Source of the DNA: a bacterium
GTDB taxonomy: Bacteria; JAMOTN01
Length of the DNA: 59,065 bases
Direction of reading: 5' to 3'
Assembly: GCA_027062325.1 (NCBI GenBank)
Contig: JAMOTN010000003.1
Location: 1-59,065 of the forward strand
Below are positions 17,555 to 26,108 of the stretch, piece by piece. The position numbers were made by a program, and so were the translations under genes. Position 1 is the first letter of the stretch, and each line of letters begins with the position of its first letter. The notes below the pieces were generated by a model that was not told the origin of the DNA, made no database searches, and saw only the letters and a list, made by a program, of their open reading frames with translations.

Positions 17555-17609
17555 GGAGCCCTGCCGTCCGGTAAGCCGTCCTCGGTTTTCCTTACCAGAC
17601 GCGAGCTCC
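17555..17609 (-). promoter_or_regulatory. Structured 5' leader RNA of the porin
   Basis: On the minus strand an outer 5-bp stem (17605-17609 with 17555-17559) and an inner 10-bp stem with one G-U pair (17591-17600 with 17566-17575) are separated by an asymmetric internal loop (4 and 6 nt). The 15-nt terminal loop can form a further CCG/CGG mini-stem. No T-run follows, so it is not a terminator. It ends about 28 bases before the start codon. I could not match it to a named riboswitch class. It may control translation or stabilise the message. Confidence 0.55.
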
Positions 17610-17693
17610 TTTTTTCATCAGTTAGTTTAGCCAAAACTCGTTCCTTTTGCAAGTGTGCCACTTCCCAAAATAGCAACTTTTCATATTAGATTT

Positions 17694-17708
17694 GATCTAT
17701 TCAAGATC
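17694..17708. repeat. Short inverted repeat in the porin promoter region
   Basis: GATCT and AGATC arms flank a 5-base spacer, upstream of the porin leader. It could be an operator, but it may also be chance. Confidence 0.3.
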
Positions 17709-17774
17709 TTTTCATAAAAAAACAGCATCTTCTTTTCCTTTACAAATTGGTAAAAATATTGGTAAAATTTTTAT

Positions 17775-17802
17775 TTGCAAGCGTTCTACACTAATTTATA
17801 TC
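17775..17802 (+). promoter_or_regulatory. Probable promoter of the 17859 gene
   Basis: TTGCAA (17775-17780) and TATATC (17797-17802) with a 16-base spacer. The match is moderate. Confidence 0.4.
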
Positions 17803-17858
17803 GCCCTAGTAGATTTTCATTTTACCTCAATTTTCGCTTTAATTTTTAGGAGGAAAAA

Positions 17859-19322
17859 ATGCAGGGAGTAGTAAAGAGGGTTACAATCCACGACAAGCAA
17901 AATATAGAGGTGAAATTTGAATACCTTTCAAACCTTGTAACAAACAAAGATACTTACCGCATAGATATGTTTTTCTTTATTCCCAAGCAACTTGAGGTAA
18001 ATGAATCAACTTATCCATCCTCTACTTTCTACAACGACACAAAAACCTATACTCGATTAAAAGAACCCGTTTTAGCCCTTGACAGAGTTGCAGATAAAAA
18101 CTGTAAATTTTCTCCGCTCGCTCGTCTTCATGAAATATTAGAATATCCGAACAGCTTTGATCCCAAGATAATAACAAAGGAAGTTAAGCTTTACGGAGTA
18201 ATAGTCAAAGCAAGATTGAGAGAACTAGAAGACACCGTGTTAGATGAATTGCTTCCAAAGGGAAAAGAGTCCACAATTCTTCATATAATTGAAGAGACAT
18301 TTGAAAATTACATGAAAGCCTCTCGTGAATTCCGTAATTTAAAGGACCTATTTTCATCACAGTACCCGCTATACTCCGGCGAAGTACAAGAGGCCTTTGA
18401 AATTGTTGACGACTACACAAGTGCTATAGCAGAGGGTGTCTTCGCAAAACTAGCCAAATATCTATCAAAATCAGAAAAATTTTACGGTATATTCAGTCAA
18501 ATTGCCGATTTCTTTCAGAAAGAAGACACCTATAGGCGTAGTAAAAATTATAAACTCATAAAACCCTCAAACCCCAAACAAGCTGAAAATTACACTCACA
18601 TCTTAAGCGTGTATAAAAAGTACATATCTTCAGTTTTATTCTTAGATACTCAGCAGAATCAAAAGTACGCAGGATTTATCCACCTTATTGCTGCAGTGGC
18701 AGCAGCCCTTGCCATGCTTGCATACCTTGTGATAACTCTTCCTTACTCTGGAAGTAGTGCAGCTGTGTTGACAATTCTAACTCTGAGTTACGTACTAAAA
18801 GACAGAATCAAAGAAGTTGTGCGCCTTAAACTGTCACCCTACTTACTACGCTACTTTCCAGATCACGAAGTAAAAGTTTTAGATCAGCAAACCTCAAGCG
18901 TAGTGGCAGTTTGCCAAGAAAAGATAAAATTCTTAAACTTTGAAGAGCTGGAAGAAGCTATTAAAGCCGCGCGACAACCATTTTTGACAGCATCTCAAAT
19001 TCAACTTCAAGAGGAGATTATGCAATTCTCAAGGCGTATTACCGTATTCACAAAAAAGATTTTCCAGATACATTCTCGCACTGTAACTTTAACAGACATA
19101 ATTCGCTACAACTTCAGAAAATTTTTGTACAAGATGGACGAACCAGTCGATATTCTGCACTTCTTTGATAAAAATAAGAAAACTCCTACTCAAATCACCG
19201 CCCCACGTGTTTACTTTGTGGATCTCGTACTCAAAATCTCCTCTCACGACCAAACAGTTGTGGAAGTTTACAGAGTGGTACTTGATAAAAAAGGAATAAA
19301 AACTGTTAAGAAGTTATCGTAA
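17859..19322 (+). CDS. Large conserved-looking protein with a central helical hairpin, unknown function
   Basis: A 487-residue protein. An N-terminal polar region (about 1-260) is followed by two adjacent hydrophobic helices (about 271-289 and 295-311), then a mostly helical, charged C-terminal region. The start ATG has TAGGAGG upstream. It ends two bases before the stop of the convergent pseudokinase gene. No catalytic motif or named domain was recognised. The monotopic or two-pass layout suggests a cytoplasmic-facing membrane protein. It is transcribed divergently from the porin. Confidence 0.65.
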   Translation: MQGVVKRVTIHDKQNIEVKFEYLSNLVTNKDTYRIDMFFFIPKQLEVNESTYPSSTFYNDTKTYTRLKEPVLALDRVADKNCKFSPLARLHEILEYPNSFDPKIITKEVKLYGVIVKARLRELEDTVLDELLPKGKESTILHIIEETFENYMKASREFRNLKDLFSSQYPLYSGEVQEAFEIVDDYTSAIAEGVFAKLAKYLSKSEKFYGIFSQIADFFQKEDTYRRSKNYKLIKPSNPKQAENYTHILSVYKKYISSVLFLDTQQNQKYAGFIHLIAAVAAALAMLAYLVITLPYSGSSAAVLTILTLSYVLKDRIKEVVRLKLSPYLLRYFPDHEVKVLDQQTSSVVAVCQEKIKFLNFEELEEAIKAARQPFLTASQIQLQEEIMQFSRRITVFTKKIFQIHSRTVTLTDIIRYNFRKFLYKMDEPVDILHFFDKNKKTPTQITAPRVYFVDLVLKISSHDQTVVEVYRVVLDKKGIKTVKKLS

Positions 19323-19324
19323 AA

Positions 19325-20455
19325 TCAAAAGAAAAGTATCCACATCAAGGCGAATAAAATTGCAACCCCACTTCCCAACAAGATGAGCAAAATTTTATCA
19401 AATGCTGAATTCTCTGAAGAAGATATAGTTATACCACCAGAACTGCCCCTTGCACTTTCCTTCCTTTTTCCTGCTTCTTTTTTTTCAGTATTCAACCTGG
19501 CAATTTGACCTTCTTTAGCACTATTTTCTAAAGATTGTGAATTTCTAGGGGGAGCAGATAGTGTAATCGAAGTATTCTCCCGACCACTTATCCCTTTATT
19601 TACTCCTTTATTTACTCCTTGTTCATTCATCTCTCCTTTAAATTCCATGTTTACTTTTTCTTTTTTTTCAAAGTTTTTATTTGGAGTTTTACTTGACTGA
19701 AGAGCTTGATGGCTGCTCTTTGCTCTTTGCTCTTCTCTTACTTCTTCAACCTCTGCCATCTCAACTATTTGAAATGCCATATCCTTTAACTTTGAATAAT
19801 CAAATTCATCCGAGTACCTATCAAAAAAAGCCACAACATCTTCTAACTTCTTACCACCTTCAACAGCTTCAACTACAAACTTCTTCCACCTATTAAAGTG
19901 CACCCCCAGCTTTCCCTTTAGAAAATCCAAACCTTCTAAAACCTCATTTCTCCTAACCACAAGTTTTCCGCTCATCAAACTAACAACAACTGCAGTAGTA
20001 AAAAAAACAACTCCTTCTTCACTCTCTTCATCTTCTGAAAATTTCAACACTTTTAAATTTAAGTGAGTATCAAAAAATACATCCTCCATCTTTACAGCTC
20101 GAAGTTTATTCTTATCTCTTAAAGCTTGGAAAAGAGATGCAAGTTGTCGTCCCACACGAGCTGCAATAAGCGGAGCAAATTCTTCCCCTTCTGAAAGAAC
20201 CGAAAAGAGATTTTCACCTTCAAATGGAAGCAGCACAACATAGGGAACCTTAGCACGTGCAACTTTTACCACTTCTACAACCGAAGGATGCTTTATCTCT
20301 GCAGTAATTTCAAACTCCCGCAAAATCTTCTCGCGCATCTTATCAGATAGAAAATTTTGAAGAAAGAGTATCAAAACATTTGAATCTCCAAATTTTCCTT
20401 CGTGCCATACAAACCTATCGTCAACTGCTACCTTTTTACCGACTTTAAATTTCAT
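19325..20455 (-). CDS. Membrane-anchored pseudokinase (degenerate Ser/Thr kinase fold)
   Basis: A 376-residue protein with a kinase-like N-terminal region, a low-complexity Ser/Lys/Asn linker (about 240-345), and a C-terminal transmembrane helix (about 355-372). EFEITAEIKHPSVVEVV resembles the helix C/HPNIV region, and LRAVKMEDVFFD sits where HRDIKPENIL is expected, followed by LKVLKFSEDEE where the DFG loop is expected. The catalytic Asp, the DFG Asp and the ATP-binding Lys are not seen, so activity is unlikely. It lies directly after a PASTA protein and rlmN, where many bacteria encode PknB. Start at 20455 (ATG) is preferred, with GGAGGA about 13 bases upstream; GTG 20476 is an alternative. 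Confidence 0.65.
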   Translation of the reverse strand: MKFKVGKKVAVDDRFVWHEGKFGDSNVLILFLQNFLSDKMREKILREFEITAEIKHPSVVEVVKVARAKVPYVVLLPFEGENLFSVLSEGEEFAPLIAARVGRQLASLFQALRDKNKLRAVKMEDVFFDTHLNLKVLKFSEDEESEEGVVFFTTAVVVSLMSGKLVVRRNEVLEGLDFLKGKLGVHFNRWKKFVVEAVEGGKKLEDVVAFFDRYSDEFDYSKLKDMAFQIVEMAEVEEVREEQRAKSSHQALQSSKTPNKNFEKKEKVNMEFKGEMNEQGVNKGVNKGISGRENTSITLSAPPRNSQSLENSAKEGQIARLNTEKKEAGKRKESARGSSGGITISSSENSAFDKILLILLGSGVAILFALMWILFF

Positions 20456-20495
20456 ATTACGATCAAATTCCTCCACTCTAGAAATTAGCTACTCC

Positions 20496-21458
20496 TTACT
20501 CACTTATCCTCTTTTCCTGAACAAGAATACCATCCACATAAACAAGTATCGTGCAACTTCCAGAGTATTTAATATCAACAGCTATGCTCTCCGATGGATC
20601 TCTAACCGAATCGTATATAACTTTTACTCCATTATCATCAACTTTGAGTATCTTAACTTCTTTAGGAAGAGAGCCAGATGGCACTGTAAAAGTGAAGTGA
20701 TAAACTTTACCACGTGCAATTTGTTTACCCGCAACAACAACATCCACTGCGGAATTTTGCTGTAAAATTGTCTTCGCCTCTGGCATCTGAGCAAGTACCA
20801 TTCCTTCAGGATACCTATCGGTTTTTTGATAAAGAATTCGTCCAAGTTTTAAATCCAAGTTCTTCAACTTTTCTGTAGCTTCAGATAACATAGTGCCTAT
20901 TAGATTTGGAACAGCAACAAGATACGGGGGATAATCACTCGCTACAAGTAAGTCAACGCTCTCTCCCTCATAAACCTTGGATCCAGGCTTTGCCGACATG
21001 GCAATAACACTTTGATCAGGATACTTGTTGCGCCATATGTTATCAGTTTTAAGATAAGTTATATTTCCAACCTTTAAACCAAGTGAGTTCAATTTCTTTA
21101 CAGCATAAGACAAAAGTTTTCCACGTAGATCTGGAACAAGTGCTTTTTCTAATCCTTTTGAAAGGACCACAAAAACACGCCTTCCCTTTTTTACTTCTCG
21201 TGAAGCCTCAGGATACTGCTTTATCACCACACCTTTTGGATACTTGTCATTGTACTCCTCTCCTTTAAAGACGAAATTAAGGCCAATGGAATTCAAACGC
21301 TGAGCTGCCTCCTTCCAGTAAAGTCCCACCAAATCCGGCACCAACACTTTTGCAGGGCTAAAAAATGCATCTAGAAAGTACTTTGCAGTTACGAAAGACA
21401 ATTGAAGAGTTATCAAAAGAAGCAGAAAGTACTTTATTATGGCATAAAATTCTCGCAA
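20496..21458 (-). CDS. Single-pass PASTA-domain protein
   Basis: A 320-residue protein with one N-terminal transmembrane helix (about 8-28) and three PASTA repeats (each starting VPDLVG / VPDLRG / VPNLIG, at about residues 40, 109 and 183), then a beta-rich C-terminal domain (about 250-320). PASTA domains bind peptidoglycan stem peptides or beta-lactams and are usually on the outside part of PknB kinases or of penicillin-binding proteins. Here they lack a kinase or transpeptidase domain. Start is TTG 21458 because a strong GAGAGGTGG site precedes it; GTG 21467 is an alternative. It is co-oriented with rlmN (13-base gap) and the pseudokinase gene. Confidence 0.85.
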   Translation of the reverse strand: MREFYAIIKYFLLLLITLQLSFVTAKYFLDAFFSPAKVLVPDLVGLYWKEAAQRLNSIGLNFVFKGEEYNDKYPKGVVIKQYPEASREVKKGRRVFVVLSKGLEKALVPDLRGKLLSYAVKKLNSLGLKVGNITYLKTDNIWRNKYPDQSVIAMSAKPGSKVYEGESVDLLVASDYPPYLVAVPNLIGTMLSEATEKLKNLDLKLGRILYQKTDRYPEGMVLAQMPEAKTILQQNSAVDVVVAGKQIARGKVYHFTFTVPSGSLPKEVKILKVDDNGVKVIYDSVRDPSESIAVDIKYSGSCTILVYVDGILVQEKRISE

Positions 21459-21471
21459 AGTTACCACCTCT

Positions 21472-22521
21472 CTAGTTTTTCCCTCTCTTCCATGCAAGCT
21501 GTCCGCACGCCAGGTTTTCACTCTTTCCCTGCGACCAACGTATAGTAACATTTAACCCCGCCTTTTTTAGAATATTTGCAAAAGTTTTAATAGTGCTGTA
21601 ACCCGGAGCCTTTAAATCTACCCCAGGGACAGGATTATAGGGAATTAAATTAACGTGCACATCCTCAAAGAACCGCAACAAACTCACAAGGCGCCCTGCA
21701 TCATCCGGAGTAGAATTTACTCCTGCTCCAAATAAAATGTATTCAATAGACACACGACGCGAGGTCTCCATGTAATAATCATAAGCTGCATCTAACACAT
21801 CCTTTATTGAAGCACGGACTCCCGGCATGAACGAACGACGCATTTCATCACTCGTAAAGTGCAAAGAAACAGCGAGGCGTGGCTTTACACCACTTCTTGC
21901 AAGCTGTCTTATTTTTGAAGGAATCCCAACAGTTGACAACGTCACATGTCTCATACTGATTCCACAATTTTTCTTAAGTTTTTTTAAAAAGTCCACAGTT
22001 TCAGAGTAATTCAAAAGTGGCTCTCCCATTCCCATTAAAACTACGTTTTTTAACTTATTCCCCACAATCCTTTTGGCAATCAAAAAACTTTGTATAATTT
22101 CCGAAGAAGTCAAATTTCTTTTGAATCTCTTACCAGAAGCACAGAATATGCACCCAACTGGACAACCAACCTGTGTTGAAAGACAAACAGTAGCATAATT
22201 TCTCCTCTCTAAAATCGGAACTTCAAACAAATAACCGTCAGGAGTCTCAAGAAGCAACTTTTTTGTCTGCTCAGCAACATCCACACAGTCTTTAACTTCA
22301 AGAGTGTAGATAGTGAGCTTCTCCCTCAAAATTCTACGCAACTCCTTCGACAAGTCTGTCATAACGTCAAAATTATCTGCAAGCTTTTCATATATCCATT
22401 TTCTAATCTGGCGCATGCGATAAGCTTCATTATGGCACTTGAAGCATTCCTCAATATCCTCTTCTGCTGCGAAAAAGTTAAGCGCTCCTCTTTCTTCTAA
22501 ACACTGCAACAAAGTATCCAT
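21472..22521 (-). CDS. rlmN: 23S rRNA A2503 / tRNA A37 C2-methyltransferase RlmN
   Basis: A 349-residue radical-SAM enzyme that methylates C2 of A2503 in 23S rRNA and A37 in some tRNAs. The radical-SAM cluster motif is CPVGCIFC (C, C and C, about residues 119-126). The two enzyme cysteines that take part in methyl transfer appear consistent with ECFKCHNEA near the N-terminus and a Cys close to the C-terminus. ALNFFAAEEDIEE and NLIPYNPVPG are family-typical. ATG 22521 has GGAGGAGAT upstream and overlaps the end of rsmB by 44 bases. The operon order (fmt, DUF116, rsmB, rlmN) is shared with many bacteria. Confidence 0.95.
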   Translation of the reverse strand: MDTLLQCLEERGALNFFAAEEDIEECFKCHNEAYRMRQIRKWIYEKLADNFDVMTDLSKELRRILREKLTIYTLEVKDCVDVAEQTKKLLLETPDGYLFEVPILERRNYATVCLSTQVGCPVGCIFCASGKRFKRNLTSSEIIQSFLIAKRIVGNKLKNVVLMGMGEPLLNYSETVDFLKKLKKNCGISMRHVTLSTVGIPSKIRQLARSGVKPRLAVSLHFTSDEMRRSFMPGVRASIKDVLDAAYDYYMETSRRVSIEYILFGAGVNSTPDDAGRLVSLLRFFEDVHVNLIPYNPVPGVDLKAPGYSTIKTFANILKKAGLNVTIRWSQGKSENLACGQLAWKRGKN

Positions 22522-23788
22522 CCCAATCTCCTCCCGGGAATACTCTGACCCAATTTACTCCAAACTCTGCCAAAGCAAATTCTGTAGGATCCTTCAAAAA
22601 TTTCAAATTTTTCTCGAAATTAACAGGTATAAAATCGGCATTTTCTCTTAAAAACTCCGAACATACTGCAATTGTCTCCTCTCTCAACATACTACAAACT
22701 ATGTAAAATAGCACACCAGAAGGTTTCACTAACTTTGAAGCCGCTTTAAGCATCTCAAGTTGAGAGGCAGCCGCACTATTTACCAAACCACGTGTTATTT
22801 TATATTTAACCTCTGGATGTCTTCTCACAAATCCAGCATGAGTGCATGGCAAATCTGCAATGACCACATCAAATTTAGCTTTCAAAGGAAGTTTTTGGGC
22901 ATCAGAGCAGATAATATAAGCATTATCAATTCCATAATTTTTAAAATTTCTCTTCAACACAAAGCACTTTTCAAACTTGTTGTCGTTTGAAAAAACATGG
23001 GATACATATTCAGAAGCTATCATACTCTTACCACCTGGAGATGCTGCAATATCCAACACATTTGAACTATCATCCAAGAAACGATCAAATAAACGTTCCA
23101 CAATGTAAGTTGACAAACTGGTTATGTAATATCCAGAGTTTGCAATTTTTTCAACACTATAACCTCTCTCAACTTTTCTAGAAAATTTCACTCTATACCA
23201 ACCCGAAAAGACCTCTGTCAAAGCCCCAGTATGCGCTAAATCAACAGAATTTTTCATTTTCCTTGCAAATACAGGAATCTCCTCGTTAAACTGTCTTAAT
23301 ATCTTATCTCGGTTATTCTCAAAAAACGCATCACTTTTTAAAACATCCAAAAAAGGTTGAGGAATACTGTAGAATACACTATCATCAAACTCTTTCTCTA
23401 AATCTTCCAAGTTCAGGGCAGAAGCACGTCTCAATACAGCATTGAAAAACGATGTTAACCATATCCAGCGCCCTTTTACTATGCTCACTGCAACATTTGT
23501 AACGTGCACAGCCTTAAAGCGCGCAAATAACATCAACCACATTGCAACTTTCAAAAGCATTCGAGCAACTCTTTTTATCCTAACCTTTCCACGCTTACTC
23601 AACCTTTTGATAAGCACATCAAGAAGAATACTATTTCTCAAAACACCGTAAAAAATTGAGACAACCAAACCTTTATCCCACTCACCATCTTTTAATCTAT
23701 GGCGTAAAAACAAATTAGAGAAACCTTTTTTTTCATCAAACTCAGCTAATAATTCAGCTGCTTTTAACATAGTACTCTCAAGCTTCAC
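22478..23788 (-). CDS. rsmB: 16S rRNA m5C967 methyltransferase RsmB (Sun)
   Basis: A 436-residue SAM-dependent methyltransferase that modifies cytosine 967 of 16S rRNA. An N-terminal NusB-like helical domain (about 1-150) is followed by the Rossmann methyltransferase. SAM-binding motif: VLDIAASPGGKS near 244-255. Motif IV is DLPCTHAGFVRRHPEVK near 315-331 with its Cys, and the catalytic Cys is in IVCSMLREE near 369-377. Start is GTG 23788 with GGGGGGAT upstream; an ATG at 23770 is possible. Overlaps DUF116 by 11 bases and rlmN by 44, so translation is probably coupled. Confidence 0.93.
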   Translation of the reverse strand: MKLESTMLKAAELLAEFDEKKGFSNLFLRHRLKDGEWDKGLVVSIFYGVLRNSILLDVLIKRLSKRGKVRIKRVARMLLKVAMWLMLFARFKAVHVTNVAVSIVKGRWIWLTSFFNAVLRRASALNLEDLEKEFDDSVFYSIPQPFLDVLKSDAFFENNRDKILRQFNEEIPVFARKMKNSVDLAHTGALTEVFSGWYRVKFSRKVERGYSVEKIANSGYYITSLSTYIVERLFDRFLDDSSNVLDIAASPGGKSMIASEYVSHVFSNDNKFEKCFVLKRNFKNYGIDNAYIICSDAQKLPLKAKFDVVIADLPCTHAGFVRRHPEVKYKITRGLVNSAAASQLEMLKAASKLVKPSGVLFYIVCSMLREETIAVCSEFLRENADFIPVNFEKNLKFLKDPTEFALAEFGVNWVRVFPGGDWDGYFVAVFRRKRSA

Positions 23789-24488
23789 TCACATCCCCCC
23801 TACTATGCTCTGGGGAATTGGACAAATCCTCAACCTCTACAACATCTTTTAAAATTTTTTCAATCTCTTCTACATCCACAATAGTATTGATACACGGCCC
23901 CTCCGGCCTTTCATTAATAACTCCGTATACCGGTATTTGCAAGACATCTGCCATTCCAGAAGCAAGATCTCGCTCACAAGCAACGGCAACTATTAATTTG
24001 GGACGTGTGGCTTTAACAACATTTCTTGCAGCAGTTCCACCAGAAACTATGGCGCACAAAATATTATACCTCTCAACCACTTTTCTTAAAGCCGATACAT
24101 CACACTTCCCACAGTGAGCACAGTTTGATAAATCCGGCTTTAAACGAATAGTACAAAAACTCTTTTGCAAACAATGCGGAAGTAGTAACAGAACTTCATG
24201 GGGCTTGAACTTCTTTCCTCTTATTCTTTCAAGAGTTATCTGATTAATTTTTTCTATAAAAAACTTTTCTCCCTTCTCACCAAGTACTAATCGCAACACA
24301 TGATAAGCAGCCGAGAACATAATAACATCAAATTTGCTAAACTTCTCACTCTTAACAGAAAAAAACACCTTGAACGGTGCAAACACAACAAGAGCAAGTA
24401 AAATCCTGTAAAGCTTTCTGAACAATAAAACCGCCAATATGAGAGGTGCAAATACTACTATAAAAAAGGTAATTCTAGAAAACTCCAT
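23778..24488 (-). CDS. DUF116 protein
   Basis: A 236-residue DUF116 protein with an N-terminal hydrophobic region (about 5-45) and a cysteine-rich segment (LSNCAHCGKCDV, about residues 127-138) that could bind metal, followed by GGTAARNVVKATRPKLIVAVACERDL near 155-180. The function is unknown, but DUF116 genes commonly sit with fmt, rsmB and rlmN, as here. GGAGG precedes the ATG. It is predicted to be membrane-associated. Confidence 0.85.
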   Translation of the reverse strand: MEFSRITFFIVVFAPLILAVLLFRKLYRILLALVVFAPFKVFFSVKSEKFSKFDVIMFSAAYHVLRLVLGEKGEKFFIEKINQITLERIRGKKFKPHEVLLLLPHCLQKSFCTIRLKPDLSNCAHCGKCDVSALRKVVERYNILCAIVSGGTAARNVVKATRPKLIVAVACERDLASGMADVLQIPVYGVINERPEGPCINTIVDVEEIEKILKDVVEVEDLSNSPEHSRGDVSEA

Positions 24489-24520
24489 CTAATCCTCCTT
24501 TAAATAAACAGTTTATTAGT

Positions 24521-25582
24521 TCAGTCTCGGCTTCTAAAACTTTCGAATTTATCACCAACTTGTACTCTGTATCCATTGATAAAGTCAAGAGATTTTAGCG
24601 CTTTTTTACCCTCAGGTAAAACCTCCATAAACTTTAAAAAACCACGTTTACAAGCAACTATAAGTCCCCTTTTTTTGTCAGCAGCAATAACTCGGCCGGG
24701 CTCGCTGCTTTTTTCTGTTATTCCTTCAACCTCTTTCAATGCCACCGCTTTCAAAACTTTTAAAAGTTTTCCCTTGTAATTGGTGCGCGCCCATAAACTA
24801 CCGTAAAATGCCCTAATAATTCTCTCATCTTGCGCAGCATCCTCAAAGCGTAAATAAGCATCCTCTTTTACATACTTGTAGCAGAAGGTTGGCTCCCCAA
24901 TCTGAGGCTTCAAGTCAAATTTACCCTTGCTGTAACCTTTTAAACACTCAGCCACTTCTTCAAAGGTATCTTTGGTAAGCTCTTGAATTTTAACTCTCAA
25001 ATCAAGAGCAGTCCAATAAGGCAATATATCAAATTCTTTTCTGTAGAGAATATCTCCCGCATCAAGCTCCTTCACCATTTTAAATACACAAAGCTCGCTT
25101 CTATCAAAACCTTGAAGGATCGAAGTCTCTATCGGCGTGGCCCCCCTGAGAAGAGGAAGCGGTGATGGATGCCAGTTGAACCACCCGAATTTCACCGCAT
25201 TTAAGAAGCGATTTGGTATAAGCTTTCCGAACGAAAAGACAAACACAAAATCGAGCTTTGTAAAGTCTACTACTTTCTTAATTTGAGCATTTGAAAGAAT
25301 GGGGGGGAACTTTAACTTTTTATCAGTGTTTTTTAGTTCCTCTATATCAAACGCCGCAAATTCTGATGGACTTTTTTTCTTAAAAGTGTCAACAAATACC
25401 ACATCAACTTTTTTTTCAACTGCAGCCTGTGTTAACTCTGTAGGCCTTAATTTCTTACCACGCCCCGCAGGCTTGGGAGGTGCTGTTAATACAAATTCAA
25501 TGTTAAAGTCAGGATGATTATACACAGCTTCAAACAGAGCAACCGATAAAGAACAACTCCCCGCAACAGCAACCTTATACAC
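24521..25582 (-). CDS. fmt: Methionyl-tRNA formyltransferase
   Basis: About 353 residues. Formylates initiator Met-tRNA using 10-formyltetrahydrofolate. The N-terminal region (AVAGSCSLSVALFEAV) and the folate/formyl core NWHPSPLPLLRGATPIETSI (about residues 139-158) contain the conserved Asn-His pair, and the downstream DAGDIL segment supplies the usual Asp. The C-terminal OB-fold domain starts near residue 220. The start is GTG 25582, chosen because AAGGAG lies eight bases upstream; GTG 25591 would overlap the site. It overlaps def by eight bases, the usual def-fmt arrangement. Confidence 0.94.
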   Translation of the reverse strand: MYKVAVAGSCSLSVALFEAVYNHPDFNIEFVLTAPPKPAGRGKKLRPTELTQAAVEKKVDVVFVDTFKKKSPSEFAAFDIEELKNTDKKLKFPPILSNAQIKKVVDFTKLDFVFVFSFGKLIPNRFLNAVKFGWFNWHPSPLPLLRGATPIETSILQGFDRSELCVFKMVKELDAGDILYRKEFDILPYWTALDLRVKIQELTKDTFEEVAECLKGYSKGKFDLKPQIGEPTFCYKYVKEDAYLRFEDAAQDERIIRAFYGSLWARTNYKGKLLKVLKAVALKEVEGITEKSSEPGRVIAADKKRGLIVACKRGFLKFMEVLPEGKKALKSLDFINGYRVQVGDKFESFRSRD

Positions 25583-26108
25583 TACCTTCACTCCTTAAAT
25601 ACTCTTCAAGCTTTCCATCAAGGTAGAGTCTCAACAACTTTTCTTTCTTTTCAGACCACTTGTCAGAAACCCTATCTATAAATACTATGCCATCAAGATG
25701 ATCTATTTCGTGGCAGAATGCACGTGCATCAAAGCCTTCTGCCCGCAAAAATATCTCCTTACCACTCAAATCCATTGCTTGAACTTCAACTGCAACAGGA
25801 CGTTCTACCGGCAAAAATAAATTTGGAAAACTCAAACAGCCCTCCTCTTCCTCTTCCACTTCATTTGAAGCCCATATTATCTGAGGATTCAAAAAAGCGT
25901 GTATCACTCCCCTGTCATCCTCCACAAGAATCAATCTCTTGTGCACACCAACTTGAACAGCTGCAAGCCCCTTTCCCCTTTCCCTGACCATTATCTTAGC
26001 CATCTCATCAGCCAAACGCCTCATCTCATCCAGTTCAAAAGAGTAAACAGGCTCACTTGGAGTTTTAAGTCGCTCATCTGGCCATTTTACTATCTCTAAG
26101 TATTTCAT
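25575..26108 (-). CDS. def: Peptide deformylase
   Basis: A 177-residue metalloenzyme that removes the formyl group from nascent N-termini. Motif 1 GLAAVQVG (family consensus GxGLAAPQVG), motif 2 EGCLSFP (metal Cys) and motif 3 HEIDHLDG (two metal His and catalytic Glu) are all present. Start ATG 26108 has GGAGGG six bases upstream; ATG 26114 has none. Overlaps the upstream glycosylase gene by 35 bases and fmt by eight. Confidence 0.96.
   Translation of the reverse strand: MKYLEIVKWPDERLKTPSEPVYSFELDEMRRLADEMAKIMVRERGKGLAAVQVGVHKRLILVEDDRGVIHAFLNPQIIWASNEVEEEEEGCLSFPNLFLPVERPVAVEVQAMDLSGKEIFLRAEGFDARAFCHEIDHLDGIVFIDRVSDKWSEKKEKLLRLYLDGKLEEYLRSEGSV

Larger units (their letters stand above)
17527..17858. 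other. Divergent leader/promoter region of porin and 17859 gene
   Basis: No coding gene. It contains the porin ribosome binding site, the folded leader at 17555-17609, an inverted repeat (17694-17708), a tandem ATTGGTAAAA-type direct repeat near 17745-17768, and a probable plus-strand promoter at 17775-17802. Confidence 0.6.

Noticed and set aside
17555-17609. Known riboswitch (c-di-GMP, guanidine or fluoride) before the porin
   Set aside because: The conserved core bases of these classes are not present, so only an unassigned structure is claimed.
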